A DNA stretch of 64,000 nt, taken from Omphalotus guepiniiformis (lineage: Eukaryota > Basidiomycota > Agaricomycetes > Agaricales > Omphalotaceae). The notes beneath the pieces are model-generated. The model made no database searches and was not told where the DNA came from. It was given only the letters and a program-made list of their open reading frames with translations. Positions 53,055 through 64,000 of the stretch are shown in pieces; within the stretch, counting starts at the first letter, position 1; each line of letters begins with the position of its first letter. The position numbers and the translations under genes were made by a program. Where the stretch lies: the NCBI GenBank assembly GCA_028554645.1, contig JAQOOI010000040.1:62001-126000 (forward strand). Direction: 5' to 3'.

Positions 53055-56000
53055 TCAGTCCAGTTTACTTGAGGATTGTATTTCCTGAACCAAGGTAATC
53101 CTAGTACTATTAGGGGTTTCAGGATGAAGTTGAGTAACCAAGAAGTCTATGTGATGGGTTGTTCCATCAGTGAATGTGATTGGTGCAAGGAATTTGTGAG
53201 TGATTTTCCCTGCAGATGTGTATTGTCCATCAAAAAGTCTTAATGGAATGGGAAGGGGTAAAGGTTTGAGTTTTTCAGGATAGAGATTTGCTAATTTAGG
53301 ATCAATGAATTCTCTAGTGGCACCTGTATCCAGCAGGCAATGATAGTTAACAGAGTTGGAATTAAAGATTGTTGCAGAAATAATGAAGGATTGTTCTGAT
53401 CTAGAAGTTATGGTGACTGGTTCAACCACTGCACCATTTAAATATATGGAATCAGTTTCTTCTGGACTCAAATGTGACTCCTGCCATCCTGAGTCTCCTG
53501 CAAGTTTCCCGAGTTGTCTACATCTTCATATTCCTCTTCCTTTGCGCCCTCCTGGAAGATGCTGTCTTCTATCTGAATAATACCATCTTCTCCCTCAATT
53601 TCCAAATATACCCCATCCCTTTCTTCTTCCTCATTGTCTACAAACACTGCTCTGCCATTAGCAGCATTGTTAGAACCCTGCATTGTATCCGTTGCGATTT
53701 GTGTTCTGATTGGAGTTTGGCATTGGATAAGTCCTACACTCTCTACCAAAGTGACCTGGTTTGCCACAGCGCATACACAACCTTTCCCTCATCCGCCGTT
53801 CATATTCTTCTTGTGAAATACGAGGTGGAAAATTGGATTGGAGTTATGTTTCTCCTGTTTCTGCAGCATTTCCACTGACCACATTGGGAGTGTTAGCATT
53901 ACGAAGCCGGTAAGTGTTGTTCGACACAAAACGTGTTTGAACTACACACTGATTGGTGTCTGTTTGTTGATTATTCCAGTTGCGACCATAAGTGTTGTCT
54001 CCAAGTCCCATGTCATTGAGTGCTTCACGAGCAGTATCAATTTCCAGAAGTCTTTCAACAACTTCATCATAAGACTCAGGAATTTTCCCATTGTTGGTGA
54101 GTCAATTTCTGAGGTCAGAGCGGATTTGGCGGAGTAATCGGAACCGTAAAGCTGGGTCATTGTAGTTGGTCTTATTGGCTACATCCTCAAAGCGTACAAG
54201 GAAATCAGCAAATGCTTCTTTGAACTTCTGATATACAGTGTCCAGTTTGGATTGAGAGTATAAAGTCTCATCATGTAGCCCAAACATCTTGCTGAACATC
54301 TTCAAGAATTCATTCCATGTGTTCAAAGCTGCAATGATGTTGCCATTTCGTCGTTTGCGCATGAGGTTGTTGTAATAACGCAAAGCTGGACCCGTGAAAT
54401 ATGATGCGGCAAATGTGATTTGAGAAGATTCAGAGGCATAGATGGTGGGTTTGGCAGCAAACATGTTCTCACAGCTGTCAACAAAGGTAGACCATTCAGC
54501 ACGACTCTCTCCAGAGAATTCTTTGGGTTTGTTAATATCCAACTTAGCTTCTCTATTGAGAGCACGAGTGAGTTCTTCCCTTTGTCGACGATCTTCTGCA
54601 TCTTCTTGATTGCGGCCATCTCTTCCATCTCTTCCATCTCTTCCATCTCTACCATCCCTACCATCTCTTCCATTTCTACCATTTCTTCTATGGTTATAGC
54701 CATCATCACTTTCATCTCCAGATGGGGGATCATTTGGTCCTTGGGGCCCACCTGGTCCACCTGGTCCTCCTGGTCCTCCTGGTGTTGTCCAATGACTAGG
54801 TCCTTCCCCTCTGGATGATTGATTGTGTTCATCATCAGAATCAGAATCATCATCATCATAGTGAGAGTGTCCAGGGTCATTGGGGTCATCTGGGGGTCCT
54901 CCAGCATTTCTTACAGGAGTCTTGCCTTTGTTGGGAGTATAAGGATATTGTTGGGTTCTCCTTAACTCTGAAATCCTAGATGATCCTGGTAAGTGACTTA
55001 CCTCCTGGTTTCTAGAAGGTCCTGCTGCATTCTGTCTGTATTGCCTGGAAGTGTTCTGATCTTCTCTTCTACCATCCAAATGTGGTGGGGCATCTCTCTC
55101 CATACCAGAGGGTATCCTGTTCCTAGCTGTAGGCACCTGCATTGAATGGGGCTGATTGGAGGTACCTAACTGTACTGGGGCCTGGGCTCTGGATGGTTCA
55201 TCCTGGTGATGTGGGGGAGAATTATTGGGTTGAGGCTCAATTCTGGTTTGACCTCTTTGGATCCTGGATTCTAATTCTTCTCTCCAAGTCTGTGTCCTAT
55301 TTCTCCTCTGTTCTCCACTAGATTCCTGCACTGAACTCTCTGTAGGTACCTCATCATTTCTATAACCAGGTACTCTGTTGGGCCTTGAGATAGTTTCAGG
55401 CTCATTTGCTTCCACATCTTCCTGTTGTGATCTATGAACAAAAACTTCTGTATCATCTATGTAGTTGACACTCTGGATATTTCCCTGTGGGAGTTCTTGG
55501 ACTACAACATTAGATGATTGAGTTTCAACATGATTGGATGCTCTGTTTGAGGAAGGATTGGATATTCTGGAAGCTGGAATCTGTTCATAGGTGGGTGCTG
55601 GTGGCTCTCCAGGATATGGTGGTACAGGATCTGGGATATTGTACTCTGTATTCCTGTAGAGGGGAACATTGGGTATTCCTACTACAGTAGTGGAGTCTGA
55701 CCCTGAGGATACCATGATTGGTTGAGTACTAGGATGCCATGGAGTTGCAATACGTCCTTGCACTGCTTGGGGTACTGTACTTCTCACAGTTGAAGGAGTA
55801 GTATTGATGATTTGTTGTACTCTGCCAATAGTGCTAGGCCAATTTACTGCATGTTGGGGTGACTGTACTGGAGTATGTGTTGGTACTCTAGTATATCCTT
55901 GTAGGTTGGCTTGAGAACTCCTTACTGATCTATCATCCACCACCTGCCAGTTACCATTCATGTTAGCAGAGTTTAGGGTCCACTGAAAAATGTCCATTTC

Positions 56001-57270
56001 TGGATATTGTTGATAGGATCTAGGAGATGTTGAATGTGGTTGGTCATTTGCCTCTGAAAGCAAGGTTGTTCTGGATGAGTGAGGAGTATTACTCCTTGGA
56101 GATGAGGCTCTACTGGATGGATCTTGCATATTCAAGAGATGGAGTATCATGGGTCTTTCTGAGAAGTGATATAGAGTTGTGAGTTCTCTTGCATTATAGG
56201 GAATTTGCACAGCCTCTGCTATATGCTCTGCCAAGTCAGATAGGTTGGTTTGAGCTAGCCTGCGCATCATACGGATCCACCCATAATCACCTCTCAAAGG
56301 ATCATCCTCTACCCCAATGCTGATTAGAAAGGCTCTGCTTGCAATTGCCAATCCTGCTAATTGGGTAGCTGATACACTACGCTCCTGCTCATGGTCATTG
56401 GTAGTGTGAGATCCTGTTGAAGCTCTCTGGGAAGTTATACTTTCTCTAACACTATGTCTTTGACTTCTGTTAGAGTGGACAGTATTATTTGCTGATGGAG
56501 GAGAACCATGTGAGCTGGGATGTGGTTGCACACTTCTGGCATTTGTTGTTGATGCATGGGAATTGGAATACATGCTTCCCAACACATTTCTTAAGCCTTC
56601 CCTATAGCTTTGAAAACCTGTGTCCATACTGGCTTCCTGCCAATGCTGAGTTCTAGGTGTAGAGTGTGCAATAAGATGTTGCATGGTTGGTGGTTCAAGC
56701 TCCTCATCCTCCTCCTCATTCTCAGATTCAGAGTCACTAACAGCCTGTAATGCAGGCATGTCTGCATGCTCATCTTCATCATCTGCTATGTTTCCTGTAT
56801 CACCAGCAGCTCCATGACTAGAAGAGCTTGAAACATTGATAGCTGCTTGACTGGGGAAATTGAGACTGATCTTGATAGGGTTCTTGCAGCAAATTATCAA
56901 TGGTATTGGGACCAGATGCTAGTTCAGTCATGCCTTGTTCTCCATACAATTCAGCTCTCAGAATCTCAGTCTGAAGAGTGGATCTAGGTCTGACTGGGGA
57001 AATGGGAGTGAGTTCTTGGAAAGTGAGACCTGTAGTTCTGTCTCTTCTTCTCCTTGGTCTTCTAACTGCTACTCCTGGTGGAATTTGTTGTGGTGTACTC
57101 CCTAAGGTTTGTCCTGGAGTTTCAAATGGAGTAAAACTCTGGGATTGCCTATTGACTGGTCCTTCAGAGACAGATTTTCTGAGATTGGTGCTGTCTGGGG
57201 TGAGGACATAGTGTCTAGGAGAAGTGGCCTGTTGTTGGTTGGTCTGAGTGTGGGTTGTTTGAGTAGACAT
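53055..57270 (-). pseudogene. Gypsy D gag and protease, several lesions
   Basis: gag begins MSTQTTHTQTNQQQ at 57270, 33 bp from the LTR. A frameshift near 56850 moves to the 56900-54102 frame: Ser/Gln/Pro-rich, a GRD tripeptide repeat near 54600-54680, a GGP repeat, then a capsid-like region (PKEFSGESRAEWSTFVDSCE). TGA near 54103 and TAA near 53855 (both explainable as C-to-T) precede a zinc knuckle (CMRCGKPGHFGREC, about 53740-53790). After another shift come an acidic linker and the protease (LLDTGATREFID, 53471-53055); the protease frame is lost again near 53100, just before the VLGLPWF motif continues in the pol frame. Clean RT-IN but damaged gag suggests dependence on proteins from other copies. 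Confidence 0.82.
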
Positions 57271-57303
57271 CTCAACTGTAACTTAGTGGGAGTCTAGTTA
57301 TTA

Positions 57304-58439
57304 TGTTAGGGAACAGAAGGTAAGGGTTAGTTACTCTGATCCACAGTATGGGGGTTGGGGGCTAAGTTGTATTAATTGAGAATCTACTCAAAGAACACAA
57401 TGTAGAGATGAGCTGAAGTGATAATCTATATCACAGAGAAAGGAAATGTAAGGAGTGATGTCTCAGATATCACTAGAAAGGTAGGTTCCACTTGGAAATG
57501 CTTCAAGTGAGAACAGGAGATTTGATTACTGGAAATGCTTCAGTAACCAAGGGAATCTAGATACTTGGAAATGCTTCAAGTAGTCTAAGGATGGAATGAA
57601 CAACTGGAAATGCTTCAGTTATTCAAAGAGAAAGCCTGGAAATGCTTCAGACAATCAAGGGAAATACTGCTGGAAATGCTTCAGCAATACTTAAGAAAAG
57701 ACACTGGAAATGCTTCAATGCCTTGGAGAATATCTGGAAATGCTTCAGATAATCAGAGGAAATACTGCTGGAAATGCTTCAGCAATACTTAGGGAAAGAC
57801 ACTGGAAATGCTTCAATGCCTTAGAGGTTCAGTCACTGGGAATGGTTCAGTAGACTAGAGAGAGTAAGAAGTACTTGTATTGACAAGACAGGTTACAAAG
57901 TAGAGGTTCACAAGAAAACAATAACTAGACTAAGGTACACTAAGTTGGGTGGGGTTTATATACACAATTCTGAGTAAAGATATAAAAGGAAAGTATCTAC
58001 AATGAGGCTGCATGAGTCAGTTTGACTAGAGATGACTGTGAGCATGCGTCATTCTGACTAGACATGGCTCTTGAACATGAGTCACTTTGACTAGGCATGA
58101 TTCAAGTCACTATGAGTCTATAATGTGACTATATATGACTCAAGCTTCCATAAGAACTTCAGGATGACTTGTTATGACTCATGTGTAATGGATGCTGCAG
58201 CATGACTGGTTATGACTCAAACTGCAAGCTGAAGAGGATATAGAAATCATGGGACTGAAGGGAGGCTGTACATGACTCAGATCAATTATGTAGTGCATCA
58301 TGTATGACCACAGAGTGATTGGTTAACAAGTAGGCATTTGGTTGATACCAGAAAATTTAAAAATTTCTGTCTTTCTTGTGTATGCCATTATTTGCTGATT
58401 GATCTGTGGCTCTGTACCTGTATGTACTGACTCCTAACA
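57304..58439 (-). repeat. Shared middle LTR of the gypsy D tandem
   Basis: Same length and ends as 44743-45878. It is the 5' LTR of the first unit and the 3' LTR of the second. Hairpin array at 57489-57861, TATA at 57955-57962, Gcn4-type sites at 58013-58279. Confidence 0.92.
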
Positions 58440-60872
58440 GTACACCCCCCTTCACCAGCCAGAGCCCTCGACGGCCTTGCCTATTCATGCTGAAATTTAG
58501 CACAAAGTTGAATCGAGTCCACAGTCCTGTCGTAATCTGCCTGTACCATCCTAATAGTATTGTACTTTATCGTTGAAAGGATTTGCGTGAGCCCGTTAGC
58601 CAGGTCTTATTTAATTCACGGATATTCCCAAACATTGGACGGACAGACGCGCGCACGGCATGATTTGCTAATATTGGTCACGTGCTTTGTTGGTGGACGC
58701 GCGTCCATCTGTTTTCTGTCTGTCATTACCGCCCGGCTCCTCTCTTCACTGCTATTTCTCTTTTCTTGTTCCGTAGATTTCTTTGAATCTGGGCACTTCG
58801 TCACAGGTATGCAATTAGGACTGTGGGATTAAATGTTTTATTGATAAGTCTTTCCGGATATCAATGTACACTCTCAAGCCTTCAAGATGTTTCTCATTGA
58901 AGCTACTTAGAACTGGCTTCCACGTTGTGGGTAGATGCAGGAAGTTGTCAGAAGCGGGGCAGCGTAAGACAGGGTCTGACGGTATTAAGGTGCGCGTTTG
59001 TTCAAAGATAACTCGTTTGTTCTGATTCTCCAGCTTCCTCTTTTGTAGATGTCGTATACGTGAAATCGGCGGAAACAGAGCAGTGTAGGACCAGGTATGT
59101 TGTTCGATGATTCTGAATGCCTCAGGTCTCTGACGTCCAACTATAGGAAGGTTGTATACTTCGATAACGAACATTCTGTACTGACCATCGTGTGAAGGAC
59201 GAAGTTCGAAGGGCAATTACACCAAGCGATACTGCTGAGTGGCGACGACCATATGCGGGTGGAGTAGAGTGAGAATGCGTAGGTGCACGAGGTGGAGATG
59301 GAAGTTTTTTCCAGGACGTGACACCTTTGACGTTCAGATGCGTGTTTCATTTCGTACGTTTCTGATTTTATTAGGGTTCTGCCTCTGTACTTATGGGATG
59401 GTTTCCAACTTCAACAATGAATATTCTGGGACGATTCCTACGGACAATGCTGGCGAAGGACGACAAACCATAGGGGAGTGGAGTGGCGAAAAGCTTCGCA
59501 GATGCATGAGACGGAGTGAAAGTCCTTCACGGGATGTAGTACAGCTTCGACGTTCCGGTGCGTGTTTCGTTTTGATATGCTCCGGTCGTCTTCTAATTTT
59601 CCTTGCCCAATCCCCCTCAAATTCCTAGTCCTTCGTCCGCATATTATCCAGCTGACTCATTCTTAATTTCTCTTCGAATTTTCCAAGTCTCGCACTTCGC
59701 AATGTGATGAATTAGGTGTACGTGGATGGTAGTGGGGATAATAGGAGCATGTTTTTAATTTAAACCTGCTTCGTTGTTCTGTGAAGACGACACCTGACCA
59801 TTTAGACCAGGTTTTCACACAGGCGCAGCATAGACCGTTGAGAGGGCTGGAAAGCATACTTTCTCTGCCTTTCATTTGTTTGTCCAGTACTTGTCTGTTG
59901 GTGAGGTATGACTCCTTTCACTCTTTTCTCTTCGAATTCTCTGATCTGATGGGATAACCAGGCTACTTTCAGTGGGAGAACATTTCGTGAATGATGACAT
60001 TTCGACTCCAATGAACGATACGGCAAGATGAAGGCGAGTGGCATGTTCGACAACAAATATTCTGACAAGGACGGCTATGCGGATAACGAGGTTCACGAGA
60101 TGGCTTCAGCATGCGAGGGTTATGTGTGGGCATCGAGAAGTTGGGTGGAGTGGGGATTAGAGGTGCGTGTTTCATTTCAGCTTGCCTTCGTCGTTTTCTG
60201 ATCTCCCATGTTCTTCTCAATATTCGGATGTTTCTACGGTGTATGCTGGGGACTATTGAGAAGTGGAAGGAAATTTCGTGAACAATGACGTTTTCGATTC
60301 TTGATGGACTGTACGGCAGGACGAACGCCAGCGGTGTTCGATTCATCGACGAACCTTCTGATGGGGACCACTACGAGAGTTCACGAGATGTTTTTGGCAA
60401 GCAGAGGGTGACGAGGGCTTAGATGGGTATGTAATAGGATGGGAACTAGGTGCGTGCTTCACACTGTTCTCTGATTCCTTTCTGACCTCTTCAAGTTGCA
60501 CCTCTTTAGCTCGAAATGACTGTTGTCTTCTCGTGATGAAAGGACCTCGGGCAAGGGAACGAAAGAAGGAGTTGGAGGTTTTTTCACAGAACATAATGGC
60601 TCAACGGGAGAGGAGTAGATTCGATATTCAGGCGCGTGCTCCACATTTCATTGTTTCCCTGATCTTAGAATGTTCTCGGGTTGTTATACGCCACCTATCA
60701 GAAAGAATGCGGAACCGTTTTTCGACCTGTGACTCGTCTCGAATAACTAGCTTGATGGTCTCGAAGAAGGGTACTGGGTTGGAATTTGGGCTTCAATATA
60801 AGACCTAGTCTTTACTTGTGTATTTCTGTCCTTATTACCCTTGTAATTCCACTTTCTGCATCCCTGCATATT

Positions 60873-62022
60873 ATGAACTTCGAGACTTTCAACAATGCGG
60901 ATTCGAGCGCTCTGTTTCTTCCTCACATCACCGCGGAGCCTCTGAGCTGGATGAACGTGCCAGTCATGCCGGCTCTGACTTTGCGTGAACTTGTAGATGC
61001 GTGTGTAATCTTGATCTTACATTTGTTATACAAGTCTGACACCTTGTCAGCCGTATTTTGGAGCTGGAGCAAGAATGTTCGTCAAGTGAAGAATTGGCAG
61101 AGGCTTCAGACGTAGAAGCGGAAACTAGACAGTAAGTAGTAGTTTCTCCTGTCAAAATTCTTTGTTGGTAATGACAATCATGTTGTAGGTTGATCGCTGG
61201 TCTCCGCGTGCAGATTAAGCTGTTGCAGGATGAGAAGGAAGCTTTGGAACTTGCTCGTAAGACCCTTGAGAGGTACGAACATGTGTCTCCTTTCATTCTT
61301 TCTTATGTATTGACCTACATCCCTTCCATAGTGACCTTTCTCGGGTTCAGGATGAGTTGAAGGATGCTCGTGGGGTTAATACCCGCATATGTCGTTTGGC
61401 CTCCGATCTTCAAGAACAGGTCCGCCGCTTTACACGCATGAAGAATTCTTACCACTGTGTGGTTTCAGCTCAGACAAAGCGCAATTGTGAACTTCGTGAA
61501 CGCGATGCTCTTATTGCCCGTCTTCGTCATGAGTTTGAGGCAAGCACCTTCTTTCAACGTATATTGGCGGACATGGTGTACCGTGAGCTTCGTGCTGATC
61601 CGACCCCTTTCTTTGATGCGCTCCACAAGGACTTGCAGACCTTTGTCCAGGGCGTGTTCCAGGCTCAACGACTGCTGTCAGAGGGTATGTTAAGGGTGAC
61701 TACCTTGGAGAACTGGATCGTTGAATGTTTTGATAAGATGGCTGACACCATTGCGCAAGCTCATCTCACTCGTGATGAGTTAGTCACTCAGAACTTTCAA
61801 CGTCTTGGTATCCAAGACCCCTTGGCTTATCTTTCTAGCATCTCTCGTGTAACTTATCCAAGTGCATGGGCAGTAGCAGAACCTCGTATTGAGCCTGTTA
61901 ACATTAACCTGCAGGAAACTTCTGATCTTTCTCCAACTGTCATTGATCTTACTGGAGAGGATGATGAGGATGAAGATGGTGAGGAAGAGTTTGTGTACCC
62001 AGGAGAAGTTGAAGAGGATTAG
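60873..62022 (+). CDS. Gypsy D opposite-strand accessory protein, second copy
   Basis: Exons 60873-61000, 61051-61131, 61189-61272 and 61332-62022. The translation appears identical to the first copy, including splice sites and the VIDLT acidic tail. TATA-like box at 60797-60802. Confidence 0.75.
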
Positions 62023-62131
62023 GAGGGAATGGAATCAGGAATAGTGTACAATAGAAATAACCACAGTTTTCTTTTATGACAATACAAAGTTGATTTTATA
62101 TGTCATGTTAAACAAGTGATGGTTGTTCTTT

Positions 62132-64000
62132 CTATTGAGTGTGACTCCTTTCCTTCTCCACTGCCTTCTCCAATTCCTGATCATGGAGTTTCTCTTTTTC
62201 TGGATGCTCTTGATGAAATTGTTCAATGTACTCTTGTGAACCTACTACATTTCTGATTGGTTCCCAAGAGTCATGTTCTGGATCATAGCCTTTCCAGCGA
62301 ACATACTCCATTCTACCCCATCTTCTACAATTATCCAAGATCTGTTCAACCTCATAGTGCTCTTCATCATCAACTTCAATTGGAGGGGGAGGTGGTTGTC
62401 GGCGTTGTGGGAAGTGTTCTGGTGGATCTGCAGTCAACAGGTCCACATGGAAAACATTGTGGAGGGTTTCCATGCTATGTGGTAATGCCAGACGATAAGC
62501 ATGGTCAGAGATCTTCTTAGTGATTTTGAAAGGTCCAAACTGTTTATAATCCAACTTCTTTGCTGGACGTTTGGTTTTGATGTTTTTGGCATTTAGCCAT
62601 ACATACATTCCTTCCTTCCAATCACTAGGTGTACTTCTTCGTTTAGAATTGGTGAACTTCTTGGCTGATTCATTGCTTCTTTTAATCTCTCCCTTCAAAT
62701 ACTCATGTACATCTTTAAGTTCTTGTGCCTTTAAATGTGCATGATGATTTGGAAGTCCCTTTAGAGAAATTGTTAACCTGGGGTGAAAGCCTTTGTTTGT
62801 AAAGAATGGTGTTACTCCAGTGGAATCACTTGGAGAATTATTGTATGTGAATTCTGCAAGTGGTAACCATTCTTCCCAATCATCCTGGTCATAGTTTACA
62901 AGCAGTCTAAGGTACTGTTCCAGAGTTTGATTTGTTCTCTCTGTTTGTCCATCAGTTTGAGGATGGTAGGCAGTAGAGTAGTTGGTATTAACATCTAGTG
63001 CATCACACAGAGAACTCCAGAAGGATGATACAAAGGTAGACCCTCTGTCAGAGACTATATCCACTGGGAGACCATGTTTGGAGAATACATGTTTAATGAA
63101 GAGTTTGGCCAGTTGTGAGGCATTGTCAGTGGTATGACATGCAATGAATATTGCTTGTTTAGTCAACCGGCAAACTACAACCATGATTGCATTGAACCCA
63201 TCTGACTCTGGTAATTCTCCAATGTGGTCAACTGATATAGAGCTCCATGGTCTTTCACCAATTGGCAATGGTTTGAGTAGTCCAAAAGGTTTTCGTCTAC
63301 TACTCTTGGCCCGTAGACATTCATGGCAACTTCTCACATACTTCTTGACATCTTTCTGCATCCCTGGCCAGAAGTAGGTGCGCTGAATCATTTGTGCTGT
63401 TTTTCTCATCCCTGGATGTCCCATTAGTTTATGATCATGATGGACTTGGAGAATTCGAAGTCGTAAAGGAGTATTGTTTGGTACATATACCAGTCCTTCA
63501 CGTAGTAGAAGTCCATTCTCCATTGTAAATGGTCCAGGTTCTTCTGATTCTGCAATAACCTTGTGCTCTTTCCAGTATCTATCCTTCTCTACATCACGGA
63601 TGCGTGCCAGGTCTGCTTCATCATTCATAATAAGAGAAGTGGAAAGACGTTCCGGGCTTAACAGCACTTTGTGATTCTCTTCATTGACTGCTGCCTGTGC
63701 TGCCTTCTTGGGATAGACATCAGCCCTTCTTGTGAGTGCATCTGGTTTGCCACCTAATTTTCCTGGCCTGTAGTTGATGATAAAGTCAAATCCTGATAAG
63801 AATTCTGACCATCTTGCCTGTCTTCTACTTAGAGTCTTGGTGGTGGTAAACCACTGTAGATTATTGTGATCAGTAAAGACCTCAATCCTGTATTTGGAAC
63901 CTTCTAAGTATGCACGCCACTGCTTGAATGACTCTACAATAGCTAATAGCTCTTTATCATAGATATCATAATTCAATTCAGCACCAGTCATACTTCTTGC
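62132..64000 (-). CDS. Gypsy D pol, second copy (C-terminal part)
   Basis: Open to the window edge; covers the end of RNase H, the integrase and the chromodomain, with the same residues as copy 1. The remaining RT, protease and gag lie beyond the window. Confidence 0.9.
   Translation of the reverse strand, partial: ARSMTGAELNYDIYDKELLAIVESFKQWRAYLEGSKYRIEVFTDHNNLQWFTTTKTLSRRQARWSEFLSGFDFIINYRPGKLGGKPDALTRRADVYPKKAAQAAVNEENHKVLLSPERLSTSLIMNDEADLARIRDVEKDRYWKEHKVIAESEEPGPFTMENGLLLREGLVYVPNNTPLRLRILQVHHDHKLMGHPGMRKTAQMIQRTYFWPGMQKDVKKYVRSCHECLRAKSSRRKPFGLLKPLPIGERPWSSISVDHIGELPESDGFNAIMVVVCRLTKQAIFIACHTTDNASQLAKLFIKHVFSKHGLPVDIVSDRGSTFVSSFWSSLCDALDVNTNYSTAYHPQTDGQTERTNQTLEQYLRLLVNYDQDDWEEWLPLAEFTYNNSPSDSTGVTPFFTNKGFHPRLTISLKGLPNHHAHLKAQELKDVHEYLKGEIKRSNESAKKFTNSKRRSTPSDWKEGMYVWLNAKNIKTKRPAKKLDYKQFGPFKITKKISDHAYRLALPHSMETLHNVFHVDLLTADPPEHFPQRRQPPPPPIEVDDEEHYEVEQILDNCRRWGRMEYVRWKGYDPEHDSWEPIRNVVGSQEYIEQFHQEHPEKEKLHDQELEKAVEKERSHTQ

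Larger units (their letters stand above)
44743..58439 (-). mobile_element. Ty3/gypsy chromovirus D, complete unit with both LTRs
   Basis: Minus strand: 5' LTR 57304-58439, gag, protease, pol, opposite-strand gene, long 3' region, polypurine tract, 3' LTR 44743-45878. The unit of LTR plus internal region is 12,561 bp, long for a Ty3 element because of about 3.7 kb between pol and the 3' LTR. The right LTR is shared with a second copy that runs past the window, making a tandem array. Confidence 0.9.
58440..64000 (-). mobile_element. Gypsy D, second tandem copy (partial at window end)
   Basis: Repeats 45879-51439 with offset 12,561. The difference I noticed in the internal part is C at 47335 versus T at 59896, again a CpG transition. 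It includes the long 3' region (58440-60796), the opposite-strand gene and the C-terminal half of pol. Confidence 0.9.

Noticed and set aside
53055..53110. Programmed frameshift between protease and pol in gypsy D
   Set aside because: The shift falls inside the protease fold, before its VLGLPWF segment, and no slippery heptamer is evident; mutation or sequencing error is simpler.
54420..54818. Plus-strand Ser/Ile repeat protein opposite gag
   Set aside because: It is the reverse reading of the GRD and GGP repeats of gypsy D gag, without introns, promoter or natural ends.

Overview
The window reads as a transposon-dense stretch of an Agaricomycete (mushroom-forming basidiomycete) genome. Evidence: coding regions split by roughly 50-nt GT-AG introns, a KDZ (Kyakuja/Dileera/Zisupton) DNA transposon carrying a TET/JBP-type dioxygenase gene (a known basidiomycete association), several Ty3/gypsy elements of which three (A, B, D) are chromodomain-bearing, one Copia fragment, and short genes with an RNase H1 N-terminal-like (HBD) fold. 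I cannot name the species, and no conserved housekeeping gene was recognised.

Layout. 1-2774: 3' part of KDZ copy 1. 2775-6950: Ty3/gypsy element A (+), killed mostly by CGA-to-TGA changes, ending in a 460-bp LTR. 8.2-9.1 kb: dead TET/JBP relic. 9.3-10.4 kb: inverted-repeat arms around an LTR-Y fragment. 10371-14423: 3' half of gypsy B (-). 14424-22875: full-length KDZ copy 2 with 126-bp terminal inverted repeats, an apparently intact 1116-aa transposase, a TET/JBP dioxygenase, an HBD gene and a small basic protein. 22904-24262: repeat X copy 1. 24865-26245: LTR-Y (+), followed by a 5'-truncated cysteine-cluster gene. 27971-38381: gypsy C (-), degenerate. 38382-39636: Copia 3' end. 39637-41530: LTR-Y fragment and X copy 2. 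41.5-44.7 kb: an LTR relic, a microsatellite and two small genes. 44743-64000: gypsy D (-) as a tandem LTR-internal-LTR-internal array with a 12,561-bp period and 1136-bp LTRs.

Most unusual features. (1) Gypsy B, C and D each carry a separate, intron-containing gene on the opposite strand, lying tail-to-tail with pol (110-190 bp apart) and between pol and the 3' end of the element, with its own TATA box 74-89 bp before the ATG. The B product combines a coiled coil, an SV40-type nuclear localisation signal, a candidate SUMO-interacting motif and a Zn2Cys6-like cluster; the D product is coiled-coil-rich and ends in a candidate SUMO-interacting motif plus an acidic tail. (2) The transcribed part of the D LTR holds about 11 small hairpins with a constant core (TGGAAATGCTTCA) and different but complementary flanks; repeat X has an analogous array around TCGTCTGG. 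(3) The D U3 carries six perfect TGACTCA/TGAGTCA sites upstream of its TATA box. (4) Many disabling mutations and several of the differences I noticed between near-identical copies are C-to-T at CpG, consistent with cytosine methylation and decay in a genome whose KDZ element encodes a putative 5-methylcytosine oxidase.

Exon structures, hairpins and site counts were read by eye from the sequence; homology statements rest on recognised family motifs and not on database searches.
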